From Mucilaginibacter_A sp965201005 (GTDB lineage Bacteria > Bacteroidota > Bacteroidia > Sphingobacteriales > Sphingobacteriaceae): a stretch of 64,000 nucleotides of DNA. Under the pieces are notes generated by a model. The model did no database searches. It was not told where the DNA came from and was given only the letters and a program-made list of their open reading frames with translations. Shown here piece by piece: positions 8,888 through 16,127 of this stretch (positions are counted from its first letter, which is position 1; every line of letters begins with the position of its first letter). Location: contig NZ_OZ241747.1 in the NCBI RefSeq assembly GCF_965201005.1, forward strand, positions 2,046,001 through 2,110,000, in the 5' to 3' direction. The position numbers and the translations under genes are program-made.

Positions 8888-9059
8888 GGCGATTAATAAT
8901 TTTTTGGTGAAAACTCTTTTGATAGAAGTGCATATTTCCAATGTCCATCAGCGCGAAAGTTTCCGCCATCATTCGTACTTATCTGCCAATTGCAAAGGTG
9001 TGATCTTGGGTTTTGGTTTGGATAGTTACCGGCTGGCGGTGGAAAGTTTTTTGGGTTGA
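8888..9059 (+). pseudogene. Duplicated 3' end of aroQ
   Basis: From 8925 to 9059 the sequence matches the last 135 bases of aroQ (8066-8200) at about 90 percent, offset 859 bases, in the same reading frame to a stop codon. Translation gives EVHISNVHQRESFRHHSYLS and so on; most differences are synonymous or conservative, and HHSYLS is closer to the usual AroQ sequence than the HHSFLS of the intact gene. Weaker similarity reaches back to about 8907 (VKT before EVHIS). There is no 5' part, so it cannot be expressed as an enzyme. It reads as the original 3' end displaced by insertion of the toxin-antitoxin unit, or as a tandem duplication remnant. Confidence 0.88.
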
Positions 9060-9064
9060 GTTGG

Positions 9065-9078
9065 ATGCTGTTTTTATC
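9065..9078 (-). repeat. Dispersed motif (AC form)
   Basis: ATGCTGTTTTTATC, 5 bases after the duplicated aroQ stop, followed by the A/T tract TATATTTATTTT. Confidence 0.8.
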
Positions 9079-9135
9079 GTATATTTATTTTACTAAAAGT
9101 AAAAAGCTGAATTAAAACTAAAAATTATATTAACA

Positions 9136-9342
9136 GTGATACGAACCACAATAATACCAGACGAAAAAACAATCTCATTCAGCATCCCTGAAACTTATAT
9201 TGGAAAGCAAATAGAAATTATTGCTTTTGAAAAAGATGAAGGAATGAATGAATTACCGCAAAAGAAATCAGTTTCTTTTAAAGCTGTATCTATTGATACT
9301 AAAACTTACGTTTTTAACCGGGATGAAGCAAATGAACGATAA
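9136..9342 (+). CDS. Antitoxin-like small protein of a second PIN pair
   Basis: 68 residues beginning MIRTTIIPDEKTISFSIPET, a type commonly found before PIN toxins in Bacteroidota (beta-hairpin plus a charged tail ending RDEANER). The only suitable start is GTG at 9136. Its stop overlaps the start of the following toxin frame by a few bases. The partner toxin is frameshifted, so this antitoxin may be an orphan in the process of loss. Confidence 0.6.
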   Translation: MIRTTIIPDEKTISFSIPETYIGKQIEIIAFEKDEGMNELPQKKSVSFKAVSIDTKTYVFNRDEANER

Positions 9343-9740
9343 AATATTTTTAGATAGTAATATTATTATCTACACTTATTCGGCTACAGAACTGAACAAA
9401 CAACAGATTTCCAGAGATATTATTTCCAATGCTGATTCTTTTATAAGCACGCAAGTTTTGCAAGAAGTTTGTAATATACTTATGCGCAAGCTTAAACTAA
9501 ATTATTGTAGTTACAATTGCAGCAATTAAGGAATGTTGTCAGAATAATCAATTGCATATTAATACTGATGTTACAATCATACAGGCGTGTGAAATTATTA
9601 ATCGTTATGGGTTTTCTTTTTATGATAGTTTAATTATTGCAGCAGCTATAGAATGCAATTGTAATTTGCTTTATTCTGAAGATTTACAAAATGGCCAACT
9701 GATACTTGGAAAACTTACTATTGTAAATCCTTTCAAATAA
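9332..9740 (+). pseudogene. Frameshifted PIN-domain toxin
   Basis: The frame opens MNDKIFLDSNIIIYTYSATE, a PIN N-terminus with Asp in FLDSN, and runs to about 9500. The continuation (IVVTIAAIKECCQNN, then GFSFYDSLIIAAAIE and the DLQNGQ end) is in the next frame, open from 9501. Joining the two frames near TAAATTATT gives a full-length toxin of about 135 residues with the PIN acidic residues. A single extra base, probably in the A run at 9499-9501, explains the break. Either a real loss of the toxin or a sequencing error. Confidence 0.75.
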
Positions 9741-9754
9741 ATCTTTTGCCTCCT

Positions 9755-10237
9755 TCAAACCATCCTCCAAACCCAAGCCACAACCAAATAAATCAAATAT
9801 AAAAACCCCAGGAACAACAAAAAAAGTATGATAAAAACAGCAAGTAACACGCTTGTTCCGCGGCCCTGATGTTTGCCTTCTTCATAATGTTCTTTTAATA
9901 GTTTGATGTTGCGGGAATTGGATTTGTAATAGAAATCAAACACATTCCCGATTAAAGGTATGCCGCCGATCAAAGCATCGGTACAAATATTCAGCACCAT
10001 CAAAATCACTACTTTGCGGCTGACACCGTTTCTGGCCATTACCATAACCAGCGCGGCACCAACCACAAAGCCGGAAATATCGCCTACAAACGGGATCAGG
10101 TTGATGATCGGATCCAAACCAAACCGGAAATTGCTGCCCGGCAGTTTAAACTGATCGTCCATCAAACCGGCAATCCGTTCTACCCATTTTAATTTGCCGG
10201 TTAAGTTTGTGTTTTGAAGTTTTGGGTTGTTCATCAT
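9755..10237 (-). CDS. DUF4112 membrane protein
   Basis: 160 residues with the DUF4112 signature: WVERIAGLMDDQFKLPG, then GLDPIINLIPFVGDISG, LNICTDALIGGIPLIGNVFDFYYKSN. Two to three hydrophobic segments plus a very hydrophobic C-terminal helix (LLAVFIILFLLFLGFLYLIYLVVAW). Inner-membrane protein of unknown function, widespread in Bacteroidota and cyanobacteria. The start is one of two tandem ATG codons. A TTGC variant of the dispersed motif (9830) encodes part of the last membrane helix (LLAVFI). Confidence 0.85.
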   Translation of the reverse strand: MMNNPKLQNTNLTGKLKWVERIAGLMDDQFKLPGSNFRFGLDPIINLIPFVGDISGFVVGAALVMVMARNGVSRKVVILMVLNICTDALIGGIPLIGNVFDFYYKSNSRNIKLLKEHYEEGKHQGRGTSVLLAVFIILFLLFLGFLYLIYLVVAWVWRMV

Positions 10238-10304
10238 ACGAACCAGCTTCTGAAATATTTTTTAAATTGAGCAAAAACGGTCCGGTCAAATTTATTCCGA
10301 CCCA

Positions 10305-10318
10305 ATGCTTCTTTTATC
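10305..10318 (-). repeat. Dispersed motif (GA form)
   Basis: ATGCTTCTTTTATC followed by GCCCTAAATTTAA: an exact core with a very clean A/T extension, upstream of the DUF4112 gene and just outside the inverted-repeat element at 10366. Confidence 0.85.
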
Positions 10319-10365
10319 GCCCTAAATTTAACCTGATATTTACCATTGTTAGGATTAAAATAGAG

Positions 10366-10519
10366 CCTGTTTAAATTTATCTCGAAAAAAATCCCGTGCT
10401 TTCATTTATGCCAATAAATCTTGTATTTGGATTTTATACCGATAAAAGAAGCATGGAATTTTTCATTTTTTTATAGGATAAAAGAAGCATTGAAAACAGA
10501 TAAGATAAATTTAAACAGG
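10366..10519. mobile_element. 154-bp MITE-like element carrying two dispersed motifs
   Basis: Bounded by perfect 16-bp inverted repeats CCTGTTTAAATTTATC (10366-10381) and GATAAATTTAAACAGG (10504-10519). Inside are two forward motifs, 10441-10454 and 10477-10490, and a decayed reverse one (GTGCTTTCATTTATG). A second copy with the same length and order lies at 56127-56279, and an isolated left end at 35159. No coding capacity and no clear target-site duplication. It looks like a non-autonomous element; no transposase is present in the window. Confidence 0.7.
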
Positions 10520-10615
10520 TTTATCTTTTCCATAAAAAATTTTGATCCGAAGAATTTCAATCTTGCAAAACATTCGATCAGTAAAAAGAGTGATTTTTAA
10601 ATGGGTGGTAATTAT

Positions 10616-11968
10616 TTAAACTTTAGGTTCCCAGCCAGGCTCGTAGCTACGGCTCCAGAATTTTTGTGCTTGAGGGTCGTTCAGGATGTGCCCGTTTTTT
10701 GGGTCGATATGCAAATCGCGGCCAACACGCCACGAAATATTGCCTAATTGCATGGGCAATATGCTTTTGTGGCCAATTTCAACATCACAACTTGGGCGTT
10801 TATTGTTACGGATCGCATCCAAAAAGTTGGCCACATGCATGCTGTCCATCCCTAAACTTGGGCTGGCGGTATTACGGCCTTGCAGGCCTGCATCTTCTGC
10901 CTGCCCTTGTTTTTTTACCTGTTTAACCATTTTGCCGCTCAGGTCATATTGCGTATAATCTTCGCCATCGGTATCCATACTGCCATTATCGCCATAAAAA
11001 ATGATGCCCCGTTCGGCACCTTCTATCTTCCGTCCGTTCGAGCTTCTGTTTTCCCACATCAGGGACACGCGGCCGGGATAATCCATTGTAACAATTTGTG
11101 TATCAGGTGTTTGCCAATCATCTTTAAACTGATATCTGCCACCAACCGAGCTTACCCTTGTCGGGAAATCCATGTTTAATCCCCAGCGTGCCATGTCCAC
11201 TTCGTGCGTGCCATTATTTAGTGCTTCGCCAGTGCCATAGTCCCAAAACCAATGCCAGTTGTAGTGGATCAGTCCGTCCTGATAAGGTTTGCGCGGTGCC
11301 GGGCCTTGCCACAGGTCGTAGTTCAACCAGTCCGGAACTGTACCGGGCTTCAGGTAAGTTGCCTTACGGTTATTGGTGTACCAGGTTTTGGCCAGATAAA
11401 CCCTGCCGATCACACCGTTGTGCAATTCTTCCACGCATTGTATGGCCAACGGCGAAGAGCGGCGCTGCGCCCCCATTTGTACAACCCGGTTGTACTTTCT
11501 TGCTGCCTTAATGGCCAATTCCCCTTCATGCGGGTTATGACTAAGCGGCTTTTCTACATACACGTGCTTTCCTGCCTGACAGCCCATAATGGTCATCGGT
11601 GCGTGCCAGTGATCGGGCGTGGCGATATAAATGGCATCGATGTTTTTATCCTGCATCACTTTACGGCAGTCCCCTTCGCCTTTTGGCGCATCTGTACCGG
11701 TTATGGCCGATACCGACTTTTGAACCTTGGGTATTGTTCTCGAATCCACATCGCAAACTGTATTGATCATCAGGTTAGGCTGATGTGCAAAAGTGCCCGA
11801 CATGCTGCCACCACGGCCATTCAGCCCGATAATGGCCACATGGATGCGATCGTTGGCACCGATAATCCTCTTGTAACTGGATGCCGAAAAACTAAAAGCT
11901 TTGCTTCCTAATGCAAGGCCGCCGGTCGTAATGGCCACCTTTTTGATAAAATCGCGTCTCTTTTCCAT
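10616..11968 (-). CDS. Exported Gfo/Idh/MocA family oxidoreductase
   Basis: 450 residues with a twin-arginine-like leader (MEKRRDFIKKVAITTGGLALG), so probably exported folded to the periplasm. The N-terminal Rossmann domain starts IHVAIIGLNGRGGS; EKPLSHN at about residue 143 is the conserved EKP lysine motif, and the C-terminal alpha/beta domain follows. These enzymes oxidise or reduce sugars or inositols with NAD(P). Next to it, 8 bases upstream in the same operon, is a DUF1080 protein; this pair is typical of 3-keto-glycoside metabolism in Bacteroidota. A single transcript from the promoter at about 12750 is likely. It ends near the motif-rich element. Confidence 0.88.
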   Translation of the reverse strand: MEKRRDFIKKVAITTGGLALGSKAFSFSASSYKRIIGANDRIHVAIIGLNGRGGSMSGTFAHQPNLMINTVCDVDSRTIPKVQKSVSAITGTDAPKGEGDCRKVMQDKNIDAIYIATPDHWHAPMTIMGCQAGKHVYVEKPLSHNPHEGELAIKAARKYNRVVQMGAQRRSSPLAIQCVEELHNGVIGRVYLAKTWYTNNRKATYLKPGTVPDWLNYDLWQGPAPRKPYQDGLIHYNWHWFWDYGTGEALNNGTHEVDMARWGLNMDFPTRVSSVGGRYQFKDDWQTPDTQIVTMDYPGRVSLMWENRSSNGRKIEGAERGIIFYGDNGSMDTDGEDYTQYDLSGKMVKQVKKQGQAEDAGLQGRNTASPSLGMDSMHVANFLDAIRNNKRPSCDVEIGHKSILPMQLGNISWRVGRDLHIDPKNGHILNDPQAQKFWSRSYEPGWEPKV

Positions 11969-11976
11969 ATAACAAT

Positions 11977-12678
11977 TTATTGCCTGATTTTTATATTTCT
12001 AAAATAAATTACCTCCCCATGTTCCTGTAAAAGTATGGGTGACCGGTCAGTTTCGGCAAAACCGGCAGTTGTTTTAAATTTGCTATCGGCTACCCTGTTT
12101 TTAAACTTTTCGCTGCCACGGTCATATTCCAAAATTTTCTTTCCGTTCAGCCAGTGTTCTACATGCTTTCCTTTGGAGATGATATGTATATTGTTCCATT
12201 CGCCCAAAGGATTAACTTTTTTATCAGTGGCTGGTGGCAGGATATCGTAAAGGCTTCCCAGAGAACGGTCTCCGTTTTTGCCCATTTTTGCATCCGGATG
12301 GTTTTCATCATCAATCAACTGGTACTCGCATCCCAAAGAAGTATTTTTGATCAAAAAACACTTCACGCCGCTATTTGTCCCTTTTTCCAACTTAAAATCA
12401 AGCGAAAGGTCGAAATCGGTATAAGTATTTGTGGTGATGATATCGCCGCCGCCGCCATCTTGCGGATTAACGCTGAGTACGCCATTTTCTATTTTCCAGC
12501 CTTTTCCGGTAAAAGGCGTTCCGTTGGCTTTTTGCCATCCGTTAAATGTTTTTCCGTCAAACAGCAAAACCCATCCTTGCTTCATTTCTTTTTTGCTCAG
12601 AATTGGTAATTGCGCTTTTGCCAGGTTAATACAGATAAAACCCAGAACCAATAGCAGCGTGTATTTTTTTATCTTCAT
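11977..12678 (-). CDS. Secreted DUF1080 protein (3-keto-disaccharide hydrolase fold)
   Basis: 233 residues: Sec signal peptide (KYTLLLVLGFICINLAKAQ) and a concanavalin-like DUF1080 domain beginning WVLLFDGKTFNGWQKANG, with SGVKCFLIKN and GEWNNIHIISKG strands and a final YFRNIKIRQ. DUF1080 proteins include 3-keto-glycoside hydrolases that cleave the oxidised product made by a partner Gfo/Idh/MocA enzyme, the role suggested by the next gene. I use the ATG at 12678, not an in-frame TTG 9 bases earlier. Confidence 0.85.
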   Translation of the reverse strand: MKIKKYTLLLVLGFICINLAKAQLPILSKKEMKQGWVLLFDGKTFNGWQKANGTPFTGKGWKIENGVLSVNPQDGGGGDIITTNTYTDFDLSLDFKLEKGTNSGVKCFLIKNTSLGCEYQLIDDENHPDAKMGKNGDRSLGSLYDILPPATDKKVNPLGEWNNIHIISKGKHVEHWLNGKKILEYDRGSEKFKNRVADSKFKTTAGFAETDRSPILLQEHGEVIYFRNIKIRQ

Positions 12679-12735
12679 CTGAAACAATAATTGATTAGGT
12701 TGTCCGGTTATCCAACCGAAAAATATTATTGCTTG

Positions 12736-12764
12736 TAAACTTAATAATTTTTAACACCTTGCAA
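12736..12764 (-). promoter_or_regulatory. Promoter of the DUF1080/oxidoreductase operon
   Basis: On the minus strand, TTG (complement of 12762-12764) is followed after 18 bases by TAAGTTTA (complement of 12736-12743), one base from TAnnTTTG. It lies about 58 bases before the ATG, suiting the Bacteroidota housekeeping sigma factor. Confidence 0.4.
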
Positions 12765-13142
12765 CGGGTTATATTATAAATCTGGTTATTTTTGATCGGG
12801 TTGTTTTTGAATGCTTCTTTTATCACCTAAAATTGGTGAAACCTGCTTTATACAAACCACCAAATTTATAGTGCCGGATTAAAGATCATATCTGCGGGTT
12901 TCAGCAGTCGAATCAATGCAGTTTGCGGACGTGAGATCACGCTGTTTTTTCTTTAGTGCCCGAGACCGGAACTTTAGTGAACGAAAATGAACGGCAAGCA
13001 AAATTTAGCCATAGCAACTAAACCGCGAAACCCAACTGTTATAAAGTTAAATTTGACAATCTGATCGTTACCGAACGGTAATAATTTGAACGCTTGTCCA
13101 ATCAAAAGAAAACGACATTAGTTATGGGTCATCCTGATCGTG
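12765..13142. other. Intergenic region with one motif and a palindrome
   Basis: No gene recognised. It contains a reverse dispersed motif with full A/T extension (12811-12824, then ACCTAAAATT) and a perfect palindrome TTACCGAACGGTAA at 13068-13081. It separates two minus-strand units. Confidence 0.55.
13068..13081. promoter_or_regulatory. Operator-like palindrome TTACCGAACGGTAA
   Basis: A perfect inverted repeat of two 6-base arms with a 2-base centre, the size of a TetR-family operator half-site pair. No regulator gene is adjacent and no promoter is obvious, so its use is unclear; it might be a remnant of a lost gene. Confidence 0.3.
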
Positions 13143-14555
13143 TCAAACATTTTTGGATTTCCACAGATATTTATTAAATTTCTGATAAAAATATCCACGC
13201 CTTTTCCCGGCATCCAACAATGATTTTTCATCGGTAAAAGAAGCATCGGTGATTTTGGGGACACTGATGCGCTGCGAACTGTAAATCCCGGTGTGCCCGC
13301 TAAAAAAATAAGCGGTAAAACAAGCTACGGCAAAAAGCAGGGCATGTTCTCCGCCAAAAAGCTCGATCCCCATAAAAGTACAAGCTAATGGTGTATTGGT
13401 TGCACCGGAAAAAACGGCGATAAAACCCAAAGCCGCAAACAAACTTACCGGTGCATGGAGCAGTTGCGACAACGTGTTGCCCAGCGTGGCACCGATGTAA
13501 AACAAAGGTGTTACTTCGCCGCCTTTAAAACCGGTCCCGAGTGTTATTGTGGTAAAAACCGTTTTCCAAAACCAGCTCCAATGATCAGAACCGCCCGAAT
13601 GAAAAGCAGAAGGAATAGTGATAGCCCCGGGATATTGCGCATCAATGCCCAGGCTTAAATAATCCGGTTTGCCCAATAGGTAGGTCAGGCCGATAATCAT
13701 TGTTCCGCCCAAAAACGGAATCAGCCATTTGCGCGAAATAAGGTTATTGAAAAAGGTTTTGATCTCGTGCACTAAAATTGAAAACAGGTAACTGGCCAAA
13801 CCGAACAAGGCCGAAGCAAAGATGATTTTCAGCAGTAAAAGCAGATCAAAATTTAGGTAGTCAGAAAACAGGTAAGGTGCTTTAATCAGTGCATCAATAT
13901 GATAAGCGGTATGATGGACATTCCAGGCCGAAACCGTTACATCTGCAATTAAACTGGCAATTAAAGCAGGCAAAAGCGCAGTGTATTTAATCTGGCCGAT
14001 ACTTAAAACCTCCAGTGCAAAGATGGCACCGGTAAGCGGCGTACCAAAAACGGCACCAAACCCGGAGGCAACGCCTGCTGTTAAAACCAGCTGCAGATCG
14101 GCTTTTTCCAACTTAAACAACTGCCCGAAAAAGCTAGCCATGCTTCCACCGATTTGCACCGCCGTACCTTCGCGCCCCGCAGAACCGCCAAATAAATGTG
14201 TTAGAACCGTGGTGAACAATACCAGCGGTGCCATTTGCCAGGGCACGCCGCCGCCGGGTTCGTGGATTTCGTCCATCACTAAGTTATTGCCTTTTTCGGA
14301 TGATTTGCCAAATAATTGGTATAAAAAATGGATCAAAATGCCCGAAAAAGGCAATAAAAACAACAGCCAGGGATGCGCAAAACGGTAATGGACGGCCCAA
14401 TTTAGAAACCACAAAAAGAAAGCGACAATGCTGCCAATTAATACGGCAACCGGGACAACCAAAACCGACCAGCGCAACAACTGCTTAAAAATGGCAAAAT
14501 GTTCGGTGTAAAATCTGGGGTGGGATTTCAATGGCGATGCTGTTTTTATCGGCAT
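13143..14555 (-). CDS. CLC-type chloride or fluoride transporter
   Basis: 470 residues, about ten to twelve membrane helices. CLC motifs: PGGGVP (filter region, normally GSGIP), GGSAGREGT with the gating Glu129, and GFKGGEVTPLFYIGA. The GREGT and GGEVTP wording resembles the clade that includes fluoride exporters more than E. coli ClcA, but I cannot assign the ion. The ATG at 14553-14555 is chosen; a longer in-frame opening to 14663 would add a non-helical segment made partly of dispersed motif. The gene follows the Na/Ca exchanger gene on the same strand and is probably co-transcribed. One motif (13233) encodes DASFTDEKS near the C-terminus. Confidence 0.85.
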   Translation of the reverse strand: MPIKTASPLKSHPRFYTEHFAIFKQLLRWSVLVVPVAVLIGSIVAFFLWFLNWAVHYRFAHPWLLFLLPFSGILIHFLYQLFGKSSEKGNNLVMDEIHEPGGGVPWQMAPLVLFTTVLTHLFGGSAGREGTAVQIGGSMASFFGQLFKLEKADLQLVLTAGVASGFGAVFGTPLTGAIFALEVLSIGQIKYTALLPALIASLIADVTVSAWNVHHTAYHIDALIKAPYLFSDYLNFDLLLLLKIIFASALFGLASYLFSILVHEIKTFFNNLISRKWLIPFLGGTMIIGLTYLLGKPDYLSLGIDAQYPGAITIPSAFHSGGSDHWSWFWKTVFTTITLGTGFKGGEVTPLFYIGATLGNTLSQLLHAPVSLFAALGFIAVFSGATNTPLACTFMGIELFGGEHALLFAVACFTAYFFSGHTGIYSSQRISVPKITDASFTDEKSLLDAGKRRGYFYQKFNKYLWKSKNV

Positions 14556-14642
14556 AAAATTAGACAAAAAGTCGGCTTTTGTTCTGTTGGTTTTTGGCGA
14601 ATAAAAACAGCATTGTCCTGGTGCATCAGTGCTTCTTTTAAC
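14537..14642. repeat. Cluster of three dispersed motifs between two transporter genes
   Basis: Reverse AC form at 14537-14550 (overlapping the CLC start), forward AC form at 14600-14613, and reverse GA form at 14629-14642 (overlapping the stop of the upstream gene, GTGC variant). The first two face outward and could pair over a 49-base loop. Confidence 0.75.
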
Positions 14643-15693
14643 TGATAAAAAACAGGCCGCCAATCCCCAAAAAGTAAATAATCAGCACTAAAAACGAATC
14701 AATGCCCATGTGTAAAATTTGTTTTCTGGGGCGAAAGATCAAACCGTAAATATAAATTGTGGTGAGCAGCATGCCCAAACCGGTAAGGTAAATATCAGAT
14801 TTTTGGGCCGTTGGCAAAATGGCTTTTCCGGAAATCAGCGTTGCGATCAAAAAAAGTACGGGTAAAAAAGCATTTCCTCCAAAAATATCGCTGATGGCTA
14901 AATCATAATCCTTCAGTTTTACAGAAGCCAGACCGGTAGAAACTTCGGGCAGGGAAGTGGCCGCCGCCAAAACCGTGGCACCGAAAAGCACACCTTGCAT
15001 ACCAATTTGTTTGGCAATGGCATCGCTGCTGATTTCCAGAGCAACGCCCGCCACCAGCGTAATTAAAGCGGCAATCATAAAAACAATTATGGTTTTGCGG
15101 ATTGGTTTTTGCTGCCGGTGATCTTGCTTATTGCTGTTTTTATCGGGTGTTTTTTGCTGCGGACCGGGGGCATCTTTGGTTACCCAGGGCAAATCTTTTT
15201 TGGCTTTGCTGATGATTTTGACACAGGCCATCCAAACTGCAAAAATTAAAAAACTACCTGGCGTTATGTGCCAGAAAATCAGTTTTGCAGGCAACTGATG
15301 GCCCATCACCACCAAAGATAAAACAGCCAAAACCAGCACGCCCTCCAGCACAAGCACCAGCGAAACGGCTTTGTAAGTCAGCGGGTCCTTCTTCCCCAAA
15401 CCAAAAGTATCCAGCACCACCAGCACCACAGTTTGAAGGGCAATACCACCCAAAATATTTCCGATGGCCAGGCCCAAATCGTTTTTTAGGGCGGCCGTGA
15501 TCACAATAACCATTTCGGGCAGGTTGGTTACTACCGCTAAAATAATCATTCCCCCCAATGCTTCGCCCAAACCGAAATGCTTGGAAAGTGTATCCGTTGT
15601 ATCCGAAACTTTTATGCCCGCAAACCAGATGGCCACGGCAGCAGCCATAAAAATTACAGCCAAAACAGGTAAGGAGAGGGCAGAAATATCCAT
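14638..15693 (-). CDS. Sodium/calcium exchanger family membrane protein
   Basis: 351 residues with two alpha-repeats: GMIILAVVTNLPEMVIVITA with GNILGG (about 48-85), and LFGATVLAAATSLPEVSTGL with DIFGGNAF (about 235-275). The acidic residues in NLPE and SLPE bind the ions. Ten or so membrane helices with a charged loop in the middle (KKDLPWVTKDAPG). Such proteins exchange Ca2+ for Na+ or H+ at the inner membrane. Upstream of the CLC gene by 82 bases, suggesting a two-gene ion-homeostasis unit. A TTGC motif variant (15131) is in the loop. Confidence 0.87.
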   Translation of the reverse strand: MDISALSLPVLAVIFMAAAVAIWFAGIKVSDTTDTLSKHFGLGEALGGMIILAVVTNLPEMVIVITAALKNDLGLAIGNILGGIALQTVVLVVLDTFGLGKKDPLTYKAVSLVLVLEGVLVLAVLSLVVMGHQLPAKLIFWHITPGSFLIFAVWMACVKIISKAKKDLPWVTKDAPGPQQKTPDKNSNKQDHRQQKPIRKTIIVFMIAALITLVAGVALEISSDAIAKQIGMQGVLFGATVLAAATSLPEVSTGLASVKLKDYDLAISDIFGGNAFLPVLFLIATLISGKAILPTAQKSDIYLTGLGMLLTTIYIYGLIFRPRKQILHMGIDSFLVLIIYFLGIGGLFFIS

Positions 15694-15862
15694 AATTCAA
15701 ATATTGAAATTGATAATCTACAACAGCAGCAAGCAGATTTTTGCCGATAGGTTTGCTTCACAAAGCAACAAATTTTGCCAAGATTATGTAAACTATTTCG
15801 GTAATCCTGTAAAGCAAAAGCCGTTGCAAGCGGTAAATTTGTTTCAAATAAATCAATTTTAT

Positions 15863-16075
15863 ATGCAAACCCTGAAATTCAAAACCAATATCAATTGCGG
15901 CGGCTGCGTGGCCAAGGTAACGCCTGTTTTAAACGCTTTAAACGGCGTAACCAACTGGCAGGTGGACACGGCCGGAAAAGAAAAAACGCTTACCGTAAAC
16001 GCCGATCCCGGCTTAACGCCGCAGCAAATTACCAATGCTTTAAAAAATATCGGTTTTCAATCCGAAAGTATTTAA
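15863..16075 (+). CDS. Heavy-metal-associated domain protein (CopZ-like)
   Basis: 70 residues, one HMA domain: LKFKTNINCGGCVAKVTPVL holds the metal-binding C-x-x-C, and the ferredoxin-like fold ends ALKNIGFQSESI. It should carry Cu(I) or another soft metal in the cytoplasm. I use the ATG at 15863; the frame is open further upstream but lies antisense to the exchanger gene. It precedes a permease gene by 52 bases with a terminator between, so the permease may be expressed by read-through or separately. Confidence 0.88.
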   Translation: MQTLKFKTNINCGGCVAKVTPVLNALNGVTNWQVDTAGKEKTLTVNADPGLTPQQITNALKNIGFQSESI

Positions 16076-16087
16076 GCATTTTTTCTG

Positions 16088-16115
16088 GCCCGGGCAACCG
16101 GGCTTTTCTGTTTTT
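16088..16115 (+). terminator. Rho-independent terminator after the HMA gene
   Basis: GCCCGG-GCAA-CCGGGC: a 6-bp GC stem with a GNRA tetraloop, followed by TTTTCTGTTTTT. Confidence 0.8.
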
Positions 16116-16127
16116 ATAACTTAATTT

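Noticed and set aside
14440..14660. Fluoride riboswitch upstream of the CLC gene
   Set aside because: No match to the conserved GGCGAUGG and CUGAUGACGCC-type elements was seen.
14556..14663. N-terminal extension of the CLC gene to 14663
   Set aside because: The extra residues are encoded by motif copies and intergenic DNA, lack homology and precede a good ATG at 14555.
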